Assembly (NCBI GenBank): GCA_029964075.1
Contig: CM057141.1
Coordinates: forward strand, 13,826,001-13,890,000
Direction of reading: 5' to 3'
DNA: 64,000 bases
From: Patiria pectinifera
Taxonomy: Eukaryota; Echinodermata; Asteroidea; Valvatida; Asterinidae
Shown here: positions 20,663-32,800 of the stretch, one piece after another
How the letters are laid out: the number at the start of each line of letters is the position of its first letter
How positions within the stretch are numbered: position 1 is the first letter of the stretch
Translations under genes and position numbers: made by a program
The notes under the pieces: generated by a model
Databases searched by the model: none
Told to the model about the DNA's origin: nothing
What the model saw: only the letters and a program-made list of their open reading frames with translations

Positions 20663-20817
20663 CAGGGGTGTGAGTGACCACTGATAAAGATAGCTGAAAA
20701 CAGCTGGAAAAGGTGTAAAAAGCTGAACTTTGGAAGTCTCCTATACTTTTGTACACAGCAAGTGAGGGAAAAAACCTGAAATCCAAAACAAAAAAAACTG
20801 AGATTTCACACCCCTGG
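20663..20817. mobile_element. CAGGGGTGTGA MITE, copy 1
   Basis: 155 bp with inverted ends CAGGGGTGTGA...TCACACCCCTG. A second copy is at 51907-52071 in the same orientation. The CAGGGGTGTG ends are hAT-like, but no 8-bp duplication is clear for this copy. Confidence 0.75.
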
Positions 20818-21308
20818 ACAATGATGGTCTAAGAGAGAAGTGTGTGTTACAGGATGTCAACATGTAAAAAGATGGGAAACTTTGAAAAAAAAAAGAGATC
20901 TTTCCTTCGAGTTATTTATAAAGACGGTTGTTGAAGAGATGTGGCATGAAGCTTTGGTGTTGGGTACAAGGCAGCAAGTTGGAGTTCCTTGTAGATTGGT
21001 AAGTGTGAAGAATCCCCACAAATTTTTTGCCTGGAGTGAATGCATGTCACGTGCATCAGTCAGTGGCGGAGGAACAGTTTTTGAAACTGGGGGAGGGCGG
21101 CCAAAGCATCAACTCAAAAAAGGGAACCTTAATGAACATGAGGAAGTGCACTTAGGAAGTGCAACTGCCCTCTAAGTAAATACAATTCACTGCCTAAAAT
21201 TGGTTCTGAATTTGGAATTTTCACATGCCTAACAGATCATGAGCTTGCTTTGTGATGCATAGGTTCACTATATTACCAGAAATGCCTGATCTTTGTTATT
21301 AAATTGGA

Positions 21309-21744
21309 TGGGGTCGATTAGCTCACCTGGGTCAGCCACCACAGACCCTGCACGTGGAGCGGAGTCAGTGGTGGAAGCATGGCATGCATTGTTCATTCCA
21401 AGAAATGGACAAATATGGCGGACAGACAGCAGAACAGATCACGTGGACCAAAAAAATCAAGTCTATTTGAAGTCTAAAGCTAATTAGTTATTTATCTCAT
21501 TGTGACTTTAGAGGCTATAACTCCAGCCCGACGTTGTTGCTTTTTGTGATGGATGCAAAAGCAGATGATATCAAAGTAAGACTCTGTCCGAAAAGGGCAT
21601 TTTGTCAATGTCTACGGCCGCGGCTATGGATATCACGTGAGGATCATAATGTCCCGCGTTTGTGCGTTCGATTTGCCCGGTTCTCATGGCTAAACCCATC
21701 TGCCTTTACCCGAGTCAACCCGGGTGAGCTAATCGAATGAGCCC
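21309..21744. mobile_element. inverted-repeat element (TCGATTAGCTCACC ends)
   Basis: The left end GGTCGATTAGCTCACCTGGG is mirrored at the right by CCCGGGTGAGCTAATCGAAT. The interior is GC-richer than its surroundings and carries short frames only. Confidence 0.6.
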
Positions 21745-22275
21745 ACTGAGAGTTGACCCCTCGACAGAATTGTTAGGCACTGCCTGGAATCATCTCTCAG
21801 GGAACTAGAAATCAGTTACCAGAGAGACAACTCCCTAAAAAGATGGAATCATGAGTTGGCATAAATCCTGTTCGATAGTGGAATAGAGTTGCCCAAACAT
21901 ACGGTATTCCATAGATGTTCCTCACACCTTCCTTAATCCTATATCTAGGCCAGAACTCAAAAAGAAAAATATATCTCCTCTTTGGTGAAGGGAAACGTGT
22001 ACATGTATAGGGAAAGTTTTTCATTTTAAAATGTACCATAATACACCTTACAGAAATGCAAACGACCAAAACATGGTCCAGCGAGAAAGACTCAATAGAG
22101 CAATTATAATGCTTTGGTAAGTGGTGCTTGGCTTATAAATTTGGGCCTGACCAACAAAATAAGGATGACAAAGATTAACTAGGATCTAAAAAAAGAAAAA
22201 GCACAGCGGCCAATCACGTAAGAGAACAGGGACCCTGAATATTATTGTCTCGTCAGGTCCATTATATAACTGCTG

Positions 22276-22784
22276 TACAGGGTGAGTAAAAAAGAAAAGG
22301 AAACCCAAATAGCAGGACCATTTTTGTAGTGAAGTTCTGCATGTAGCACTTTCAAAATCTAGGATATGAAAGCCCAATTCATAAGCTTTCTTTTAGTACA
22401 AGAATCATTCAAATCACTCATGTGCTTTTCAAGTTACGGGATTTGAAACACAAACACCGTTTTAAACTTCTGTCCACGGATCACGAAAAAGGTCAGTGTT
22501 CTTTCAGCGAGATGGAAACAATTCACGTACATCCCCATGTGACTTATTTTTGTTTTGCTGAAAGAACACTTACCTTTTTTGTGAGCCATGGACAGAACTC
22601 CAAAACGGTGGTTTGGTTTAAATCTCACAACTGGATAAGTACATGAGTGATTTGAATGATTTGTACTAAAGAAAAGCTTATTAATTGGGCTTTCATATCA
22701 TAGATTTTGAAAGTGCTACATGCAGAACTTCATTACAAATTGGTCCTGCTATTTGGGTTTCCTTAATTTTGTACTCAACCTGTA
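22276..22784. mobile_element. CAGGGTGAGT fold-back MITE, copy 2 (full)
   Basis: 509 bp starting TACAGGGTGAGTAAAAAAG and ending with the inverse (TACTCAACCTGTA). Long inverted arms include AACCCAAATAGCAGGACCA. TA at both ends suggests Tc1/mariner-type insertion. Confidence 0.85.
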
Positions 22785-23603
22785 TGACTATGCCACCTTG
22801 TTTTTCCCCACAGTTGGCATGAGGAATACACGGCAGTTACCAAACACATTTCCCATTCTCAACTGGGATCGGACATCTGATGCTAGAAATGAAATCAAAA
22901 TTAAACTTGAAACAGGGGGAACTTTATCTAGCTTAACCTCTAATGACATAGATGCCCCGCTGAAAAAAAGAAGAAAGTTGAAGTGGATGTTGTCACTAAC
23001 ACAAGCATAAGTACTTAATACCCTGATTTCTAATAACTGCTGTATAAAAACCAATGGCTGTCCGTGTAGTAGCTGTCCATTTTTTTACACACACGTAGCT
23101 TCCCCTTGCACAGAACTTCGTGGCAGCATGGTCATGGACTGCGCGCTTTATCGTCCATATTTACTGTACACACTTGCACCTTGCTGAAATATACACACAC
23201 AAGACGGCTCAAGGTCCATCACAAGCCTTACATATAACATTCGCTCACATCTCCAAAGAACTTTGGTCCATCAATTTTTGTTTGAGTTTCTCCTCAGCAG
23301 ATGATGAAAATGAAATTTGGTAGCATTTCTTGGAATTTTCCTTTTCACCATTGCGCTTTTGGAGGTCTAGTTCCGAAACTAGTCTGGTCCCTCAATAACA
23401 GGTGCTGCAAGGCATGCTGAGCAGTCTGGGGACAATTCCCAGTTGCTGGTAGTAACCGTTGAACAGCATGTATGATGCGTGTCTCCAGCTCCGTCACCTT
23501 GTGCGTTGCTCTACATCTACGCTGGCCGTGCTCACAATCGAGGGCAAATATAAGGAATTGGGTAGGGAGGCTGATCCAAGGGTGATTCGATTTGTCATCG
23601 CTG

Positions 23604-23849
23604 CTACGTCCTTATCAGCCCCCCAGTTAGGTCTTGAATCACTCCTTGATCCACCAGTTCATACAGCATTTTCTGTTCCTTGTCCACGCTATGAGTCCAG
23701 GAGCGTTTGATTTCCTTCATCTTGAGTTTGTCGTAGTAGTGCAGCGGGGCGTTGGGTACTGACGTGTCGTAGCCGAAGCCAGCGATGGCCACCTCGTCGC
23801 AGAAGCGTAGCGACAGCATGATGCCCAAACAGCCAGAGGTCGGCACATT
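23604..23849 (-). CDS. ST3GAL3: ST3GAL3-like exon 11 (terminal): sialylmotifs S, III, VS
   Basis: Acceptor GCTTGTAG|AAT opens NVPTSGCLGIMLSLRFCDEV, then AIAGFGYDTSVPNAPLHYYD, WTHSVDKE and DLTGG, and ends at TAG. Motif S binds donor and acceptor. The His of HSVDKE (HX4E) is the expected catalytic base. Confidence 0.95.
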   Translation of the reverse strand, partial: NVPTSGCLGIMLSLRFCDEVAIAGFGYDTSVPNAPLHYYDKLKMKEIKRSWTHSVDKEQKMLYELVDQGVIQDLTGGLIRT

Positions 23850-26800
23850 CTACAAGCAATGAGTTTACGTTCTATCATAATCAACTGGTCAAACATTGTT
23901 CACAGCGGTGTTTCAGATGACAAAAACTGGATAAGTCAAAACTGAACTAATTCCCAACCATCCTATTATGATAAACAAGAAAGTATCTTTTCAGCACAAT
24001 TGAAAGCCCTGAAGTATTTCATTCAGTCGTGGATCTGAATTAGCATACGACCTAAATTTTGTTTTGGTACCCAAGCCATCCCCCTCCCATCCCTACCTAA
24101 GTCCACATCCCCATCCCATCCCAACCCTACCCTGCCAGACACTCATCCCTTCCCCTTGCACATATTAACACATCATGTCACTATCCCTACCCCTCCCCCA
24201 AGCCGTGTCCCCATCCCCTTCCCCACCCCAAACCAACACTCCTACCACCCCTACTCCCATTTCAACCCATCCCCACCCGTTACTCCCACTCCCATCATAT
24301 CCTACCGGTACCTCCACCCCTGCTCCTAACCCACCCATATCCCGCCAACACCCCTACCCTACCCATAGCCTAATATCTTCCTGTGGGGTGCTGTGGTCCA
24401 ATGGTTACGGTGTTCGACTCGTGTGCCGTGGTACATGGGTTCGAATTCTGACCCTGGGAACATGGTGCTTGTGCTCTTGAGCAAGGCACTTTACCATTAT
24501 TGCTTCATCCTTCGGATGGGACGTACATGTAAAGCCGTAGGTCCCATGTGTTGTGTTAATGCACGTTAAAGAACCCAGTAACACTTATCGCTAAGAGAAG
24601 GGGTTTGCCCCGGTGTTTCTGGCAGTGGCTGCAATATGCGCCGCAGTACCGGTACCTTGTAAACCATTATAAGGTACTACATTGTACATGTACATAATGG
24701 GTCTCATATTTCTCATAAACTTTATTTACCTTTCTTTAATAATAGACATAATTTGCACCAGGAGTGTCATATTGACAGATATGGCGCGGTATAAATGTTC
24801 ACTATTATTATTATTATTATTATCGTATAAATACCCATGTCACTACCCCTACCCCCACCCTTACTTCCGTCGCCTTCTGATCGTTTCCCATCCGTCCTTA
24901 CCCAGTATCGCCTACCTACCATGTCCCTACAACCACTGGACCCCCTTTCCTATCTCCACACTTAATACCCACCCCATTCCAAATCCTATTAAATCCTAAC
25001 TCTATGTTCATGCACTGTACCAAACTCTGTGCTCAAGGCCATACTTCCTTGACCACAAAAAAGTTACTGAAAGGATGTTCTTTTTTCACGGAAATCATTC
25101 GGCCTCAAACTCGACATGCAGGTTCACTTACCCATGCGAAACCATTAATCTCTTAAATTTGAGACATGAAGCTGTCATCAATAACAAGCATCGCTAGTCG
25201 TTTCAATGTGGCGGAACATTAATGATACAAGTTTTCAGTGCTAAGGCTAGGTCTTGTGCCTGCGTATTCTCAACCAGAGAAGACCCAGATGTAAGCTTTA
25301 GACAGGAGCTTCGGCTACGACACTTAAAATCCCTTCTGCGCAGACGCATACAGCTGATTTATTGCGGACGACATGCTTAGCTGTTTTGTGCAGTATCTTG
25401 AGCATTCCAACGTTGGCATTGCATAACGCGTGATGAAGTGAAGCGCTTCTAGTGTGTGTCATGAAACAGCCGCCGGGGATTGTTTGTCGCCATGACATTA
25501 CGCGCTTGTGTGGCATGGATTTTAATATCGTGGCCAAACCTCCTGTACAGAGCTTACGTCTAAGTCTTCGCTGGTTGAGAACACGCGGCACAAAACGAAG
25601 CGATAGTACTGAAAATCTGTGTAGCTGATGATCCACCATATTGAAACGACTCCCCCGATACTTGCAATTGATGACAGAACCGCCACTTCGCGTCCCAAAT
25701 TAAGAAAACTGCTGCTAATCCCCTGCACTTGTCAATATCAGCTGTGTGACAGCACATGTGGCTTTATTACGCCAAGTGTTAGGGATTATAAAGCCACTGT
25801 TTGGATAAAGGATTAAGATATATAGAGGGCGGGCCAGTTTATAGTAGGATTGACTGTTTTCTCTCAGAAGTTTCTAGTGCAGGTTACTCGCAAAGTGCAC
25901 ACCCACTGGCTTGGTATCTACCAGAACCCTTACCCAGAGTTGTAACGAGTCACTGATTTTTGTGACTCGAGTCGAGTTGAGTTATTTTAAAGAAGTGACT
26001 CGAGTCGAGTCGAGTCGAGTCGAGTCAAATATTTAGCTCAAGTCAATTCGAGTCACAATTATTTGAACACTATATACCAACATTTATAAAAAGAGGCCAT
26101 AAGTTTAGCCAGCGTTCAAATCCAAGAAGCTTTATAAGAAATCGCCCAAAACCAAAGATGAAACAGCGAATTAGAGAATGTGTTTAAAAATCTGGTTCCT
26201 GGATAGCATTTTGTGCGTTCTAGAACCATGAGGTGGGAGTCTGTGACACGTTGTATATTTGTACATGACTGCTAATATTCGCTAAGTAAAGTGAGCATAA
26301 ATTTTGCACCGTAAGTCATTGCAAATACCTTTCGCAAAGTTGCGCTTTTATTTTTGGGACTCGAGTCTTATTAGCCTTCGCTCGAGTCGAGTCGAGTCTT
26401 CTGATGAGGGACTCGAGTCGAGTCATTTGCTCGCAGTGACTCGAGTCGAGTCGAGTCATTTACCCTTAGGGACTCGAGTCGAGTCGAGTCACCAAAAATT
26501 GTGACTCGAGTCGGACTCGAGCCGAGTCATTGACTCGAGTAATTACAACTCTGCCCTTACCTTGCCAACTTTGCCATCTGTGGATACAGGGAACCCGATG
26601 ATTTCAAACCCAGTCTCCCGGAGAATGGACGGATTGAGCATGCGGAAATACTCCGGCTTCTTCGGTACAGTTGAGGCAATCTTTTTCCAAAAGCCTTTTT
26701 GATTTGTCTACGTGCAGGGAAAAGACCAAAAGATTTATTATATCATTGTATCTGGACAAACACAAACAATCCTGAAATACAGTTTTTTAAGAATAACTCA

Positions 26801-29800
26801 TCAAGCATTCATAATTGGATGCAGCAAGTCATCAACAAATTGTCGTTTCCCTTTCAAAAAGGTTGTGTTTTTATCTGCAAAGTAGGTTTCCAGTAAAAAC
26901 ACACACACACACAGTGCCCACACATACTGAAATTTGTATCCTTGTGGAGACATTTCTTTGTTCTCGTGTACTAAAGTTTTCGAGTCTGAAAGTACAGTTT
27001 CAGAATGCTCTAATTTTAACCAGAATTAATTTCCTTGGCTGAAATTCGGACTTAATATCCCTTTTCTAAAACTCTACCATTTGCGACGGATCAACATACC
27101 TTGGAAATTCCTAGTTTTTGAGTAAAATCCATATATCTATTTCGTGAAAACCTTGTGGAGACGTATTCATCTATAGAAATTGTCCTGTGGAGACGTATAC
27201 AATTGTATGCATGTCTCCAGAGGGCACGGTGTAACAGACCACCATTTTTCTGTTGGGTACCCATCTCAGTCATATCAACAAGAGTCAGACTGTGCTGGTT
27301 CACTTTGGCAGTGGTGGGTTTAATAATAATAATAATAATAATTTGGGAGGCTAATCATCCTTACTCGCAGCTGGTATGCTGAATTGCGAAGGACGCGGCT
27401 ACAATGTGGTCGGGCCGCTGGCACGTGAAGGCGCCTATGGCTGCCAGCCGCATCGACCCATATATGACCAAGGAGCACAGCCTGAGATCGAAAGTGTTTG
27501 ATTTTTCCGGAGGGAGGAAAACCGGAGAGCCCGGAGAAAAACCCTTGTGGCACAGGAGAGAACCAACGCACAACTCTACTCACATGTGGTCTGCGGCCAG
27601 GATTCGAACCGTGGTCACCTCGGTGAGAGGCGAGCGCTTTACGCACAAGCCACCCATGGAAGGCATATAGGATCATTTGCTTTTCATGCATTTCGTTCAT
27701 TTCCAATAATAACACCACTCAAAATCCAAAGAAGAATGTTCAAAAAACCTAACCTGTTGAAATTTCAGCTCTATCGAAAAAACAGTTAAAAACCACGCAC
27801 AACCTTTTGATCATGAAACACGATTTCGCTATAGCACTCCTTATTCAAAAAATCAGTCTATTGATTTCTTCTAATGACAGCAAGCCAGACGGAATTATTT
27901 TGCGGAGTGTTTAGTACCAGTATGATCTTTAATCCATGTAAGTTTGTTATATTAATTCGTTAGGACTATTGGAATAAATGCAGATGATCCTATATGCCTT
28001 TCACCCTCCTATTCAAACGTTCATCCTCCGCCAAGTTGTCCTTTCAGTCAAAATCATTCAAGTGACTGTTATCAACAATTAAAGAGTTCCCAGCTTACAT
28101 AAAGCAGGACTGACTGGCCATGACTGTTTCTGTAACTTGACACACCTGTGCTTTGATGTAGGTGATTGATAAGCCAGCTGTGCCCACAACTTGCCTACTT
28201 TTGTCTGTATTAAACTGAATTTGACCAGTCACAGTGCTTGCTTAACATATGATCTGACTGTTGTTGACTAGCCTGTATAAAAGGCATGGCAGGGGAAGAG
28301 GATTGATTTTTTGACTGTCGGTGACTGTTTAAACAGGAGGGTTTATAGACACCAAAAAAAATCTGGAAGACAAAGCCCAGTAGACTTTCCCAAGTCCTTC
28401 ATTTTCTCACAATCTTCTTGCCCTGTGCCACCGTCTGTAGCCAGATGAGATCCAAGGGTTTGAAGACCATCATTAACAGTAGCCAGTCGCCGTGAAACTG
28501 GTCCGGCTTGCTGAATGTGCTCTCCGGGTAGCACATGCGCATTGTTGTCTTCGAGCCAACGTCTTTTTCGTAACCTTTGGTTGGTGCATCGTTTATTCTG
28601 TGGAGGAACAAAAGTGCATGTATCAAACAGGTCTTGTTTTCCTTTGGCTATCTAACTATATAGAATCATTGTCTACATTTAGGCCCGGTTAATACTTCAC
28701 ATGAATTTCAGGGCAAAGCCAATTCGTTTAGTAGGGTAACAGAGTTGTTGATGTCAGTAATTTCACTTCACTTTCCCTTTCAAGCAAAGTTTGAAATGGC
28801 CTTTAGACGGAATTAAAGCGATTTGCAACTAACAAAGCTTCAATACGGACTACATGTAGGCTGGTGCAGTATTGATTTCGCGAGCCCACGATATACAATA
28901 AGACAAGTGTTAGGGAAACTGCAAACAGACAGCATGGGCAGAACTTCAAAGGCCCACAAGGGCCAATTTCACGGCGCTGCTAAGCACAAAAATTTGCTTA
29001 GCACGAAAAAAAGTCTGGCTTTTAAAAGCGGCTTGCCAGCCAAAACTCCATATGAAGTATAGTGCTCGTGATTAGAATTCAGCTATTGTTTGCTTAGCAT
29101 GAGAATCACATGGAGTTTCGGCTGGAAACCTGCTTCTATACATGTAAGCCAGAGTTTTTTTGTGCTAAGCAAATTTCTGTGCTTAGCAGTGCCGTGGAAT
29201 TGGGCCTTGGCTGACTACTAAGCACAATTTTCACCTTATGTAGATACAATGACCCCAAGGATTCAACTAATTATCCATACACCTATGTACATGGTAGGGC
29301 AGATCTTGCCAAGTTCTTTCTGTCACGTTTTAATAAAGGGCTTTTTTTCACACATCTGGCCACGTTTTAAAGGGAAAATTGCGGCAACGAAATTCCATAG
29401 CAAGGTTGTCTGTATTTCGGAATTATGGAAAAAGAATGATTTTTAAATTCTATTTCATTGTATACAGGGTGGATTAAAAAAAAAACTGAGGTATTTTTGT
29501 TAATTGGAACAGAAGTAGGGCACATGTGAATCAAAGGGAGATATCCTCTGTTAGGGTTGAATCTCCTCTTTAAAATGACACCCTGGTCATGTCATTACAT
29601 TCACGGTTGACTGAGCAGTGACCAGTGACCAACTTATGAAACGGTCTATCTAGAGAATTGCGCCACTTTTCATGGTAAAATCTCTTTTTTTTCCCCACCT
29701 GCCACAATAGCTTTCACTCTGTGACAAATGACACCAGAAAAACCACAACTGAAAAGTGGCGCAATTCTTTTAACAGACCCTTTCATAAAATTGGTCACTG

Positions 29801-32800
29801 CTCAGTCAACCGTGAATGTAATGACATGATCAGGGTGTCATTTTAAAGAGGAGATTTAACCCTTACAGAGGATATCTCCCTTTGATTCACATGTGCTTTA
29901 CTTCTGTTCCAATTAGCCTTAATATCTCGGTTTCGGTATTTTTTATCCACCCTGTATATTGGAATTGCAGAAATCTTTTGAAGGAATCGTTCTTTGCCAC
30001 TGCTTACAGATAGCAACCGACAGACATCATGTTAATAAGGCCTGAAATATAACAATCATGATGGCATACCAGAGTGGTAACTCACCTTAAAACTACATCA
30101 AAGTTGTCTATAACTTTTCCTAATGAGGTATCTTTAATTAGACCGCCGTTACCGACAATAACACATCGTAAGCAGGATTTACTGAAAGAAGTGAAAAAAG
30201 GAGAAATCAACTAAATTATCAGGCATGCTTAAAGAGGTTAGAACAGCTGTCAAGTCTGTCAATGTTAAAGGTACAGTCCATCATTTGTAATTTGTGCATT
30301 TTGTTCGTTTGAAGCAACAAAAGTGCTCAAGATCTGAAGAAGGGTGCTGAACAACTAACCTGATGAAGTTTCAGCTCAGCTTTAGTTGTATATTTCGAGA
30401 AAAACAACATTCTAGGATCTCGATTCAAATCAAAAGTTGCTGAATCATGTTTTGAATTGGGCCTGAATTCAGCGTCCGATACACGTTCTCACTGAGTCGA
30501 TTGCAGCTACGCGATGTCGTGCACTGATCCGACAAATTATAGCAACCGCGCACGCGTGTGCGTTGTGCCAATGCTTGCGCGTGCTTTGCCGAATAACAAA
30601 ACAAAATACTAATTTGAATTTCCTACGGTGCTTCTTAAGAAGCACCGTTGGAAAGGCCTTCTTTTGTTCAAAATTTCTTCAAAATGACAGCTTGCCAGAA
30701 AGAATAATTTCGCAGGGAGTTTGTCCCCTAACTATCTTTCAACCAAGTATGTTTTTCAACAATAATTACGCCAGTTACTTTTTGGATAGCTGCAAATGAT
30801 GGACTCTGGCTTTAATATGTACTTGACTGCTCAATAATTAGGTCCTTTGTATTTTCATACACTTTTTGGACTGCAGAAAACCAACTTACCAAAGTTTTGT
30901 CTCAACAAATGCCCCACTTTTTGAGAAAACAGTGAAAAAAAACACAAACTATTCTGTCAACACAAGATGTAATTTTGTTGATATGCGGTGGCAAGGTAAC
31001 CAGCATCAATCTACTCAATCTAGTAAATTGTGTCTTGAATAGTAAATACAGAACAGAGATAATTTCCTGTCTCTTTTTACAGCACAAATCTATGCTAATG
31101 TGCCTTTTCTGTAATTGCAGGTCTACTACAATTCTTTATTACAGGTGTACTCTTCCATAAGAAAAAAATGTTAATTATTAAAACTTCCGCCCAGGTACAT
31201 GTAGTTTATGTTTCAGGTACATACACATGTAAGTGCAAATGGGTAGGCCTACACCGCGTTATGGGGAAGTTTTTTATTGTTAGGCAAATTAGGACCGAGT
31301 TATGGGGACTTTCTGCTGTCCCCACAGCATTTTCGGTCCCCACAAATACCTCGTGGCGACGAGTGTATGCCCCCACAACTACTGAACAAGAATGTGTGAT
31401 CCTTTAGGGACAATTACTAAAGCTCATACATATTCATGATTGAATGGCGAGTTCTCATTGGTCCATTGGCCATCACGTGTCAGCCTCTAGTTTTGCTGTG
31501 TGCCAAGCACCAAGTGCAAATGCGAGGTTTTCACACACAGTTTAAGTACACATGCATAGTAGACTATCGCATGGGTGGCCCGTGGCACGCTTTACAAAGC
31601 AATCGTGGAACTGGCACAAGGTGGTAGTGCAAACGCGCAAACATCACCCTACCGGAAGCTACATGAAAAGATGGGGGCACAGGCACAAGAACAACGTTCT
31701 GCCGAGAAAACTGTTGTACAACTCAACGAAACTTTGTTGAATATGTATGAGGTATAAACAAAACAAATACAACATACTTTATTTCCGGGTTCGCCTCGGG
31801 AACTAGTTTGTCGACTTCAATACCTCAGGGCACTTATATCAACTATCCACCTTCAAACCATGTTATATTTGTCATGTTTGTATAGCAACCAACAATTAGA
31901 AGCCTGGCTGATCCAATTTCAGTCGTACCCAAGGATTTAATTTTATCATCAATTGAGTTTAACTCCTTACCTTTTGGCTATGAAAGGTAAGCTTGTATTC
32001 CGAGCAATGGCCAGTGTTTCTCTTACTGATTTTGCTGTGAGGGTCAAAGAACATATCCGGGGTAAAATACACATAGAGTAAGCTGTGACTTTTATAAATA
32101 GCACTTAATAAATTGTAACTTTCTAAATAAATGGTTAACATTTACCAACCAGTTTTTTTCTTTCAAAGCAAAACAAAATTCAATACACTAATGAGATTTC
32201 ATTTATCATTAAGTTGGCAAAGATGAAAAATGAGCAAGGGCCCGTCTCAATTAATATCTGGGACGAGTTCTGGACAAGTTGCGGGTAGAACTATTCACTT
32301 TGTCCAAAAAGAAGCTCTGCAGTTGTCCCGGACATTTTCATTAGCAACTGCTTGACTCATCAATGGTGATAACTTCATTGCGGGTAGATTGCGGGGAAGT
32401 TGTTCTGAATCCCGACACTTAAACCCAATACAATGTCAAGAACTTGTCCGAAACTCGTCCCAGATACGAAATGAGACGGGCCCCAAAATCTCTGAATTGG
32501 TCGATCCAAGGGTTTAACAAACCACAATCAAACTTCATAGTATTGTCTATTTTGTTGCGAAACAGAAACTACACAAATGTACTTAAACTATTTAAATAAA
32601 AAAAAACACAAATTCAATTTATAAACGTTGGATTAAGTATAAACTGGAAAATCATTATCCACTTACTTGCATCTTGAACACCAAATGGAAAAGGCAAATC
32701 TAGGATGTGAGGTTCAGTTTCAAACTCTGAATTTAAAAACACCGGCGTACTCAGATTAAACCTACCAAGAAACAGAGAAAAAGAATCACGAGATTAATCT

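Noticed and set aside
31959-32141. 60-codon minus frame starting MLTIYLESYN
   Set aside because: The real exon at 31971-32034 uses a different frame, fixed by phase with both neighbouring exons.
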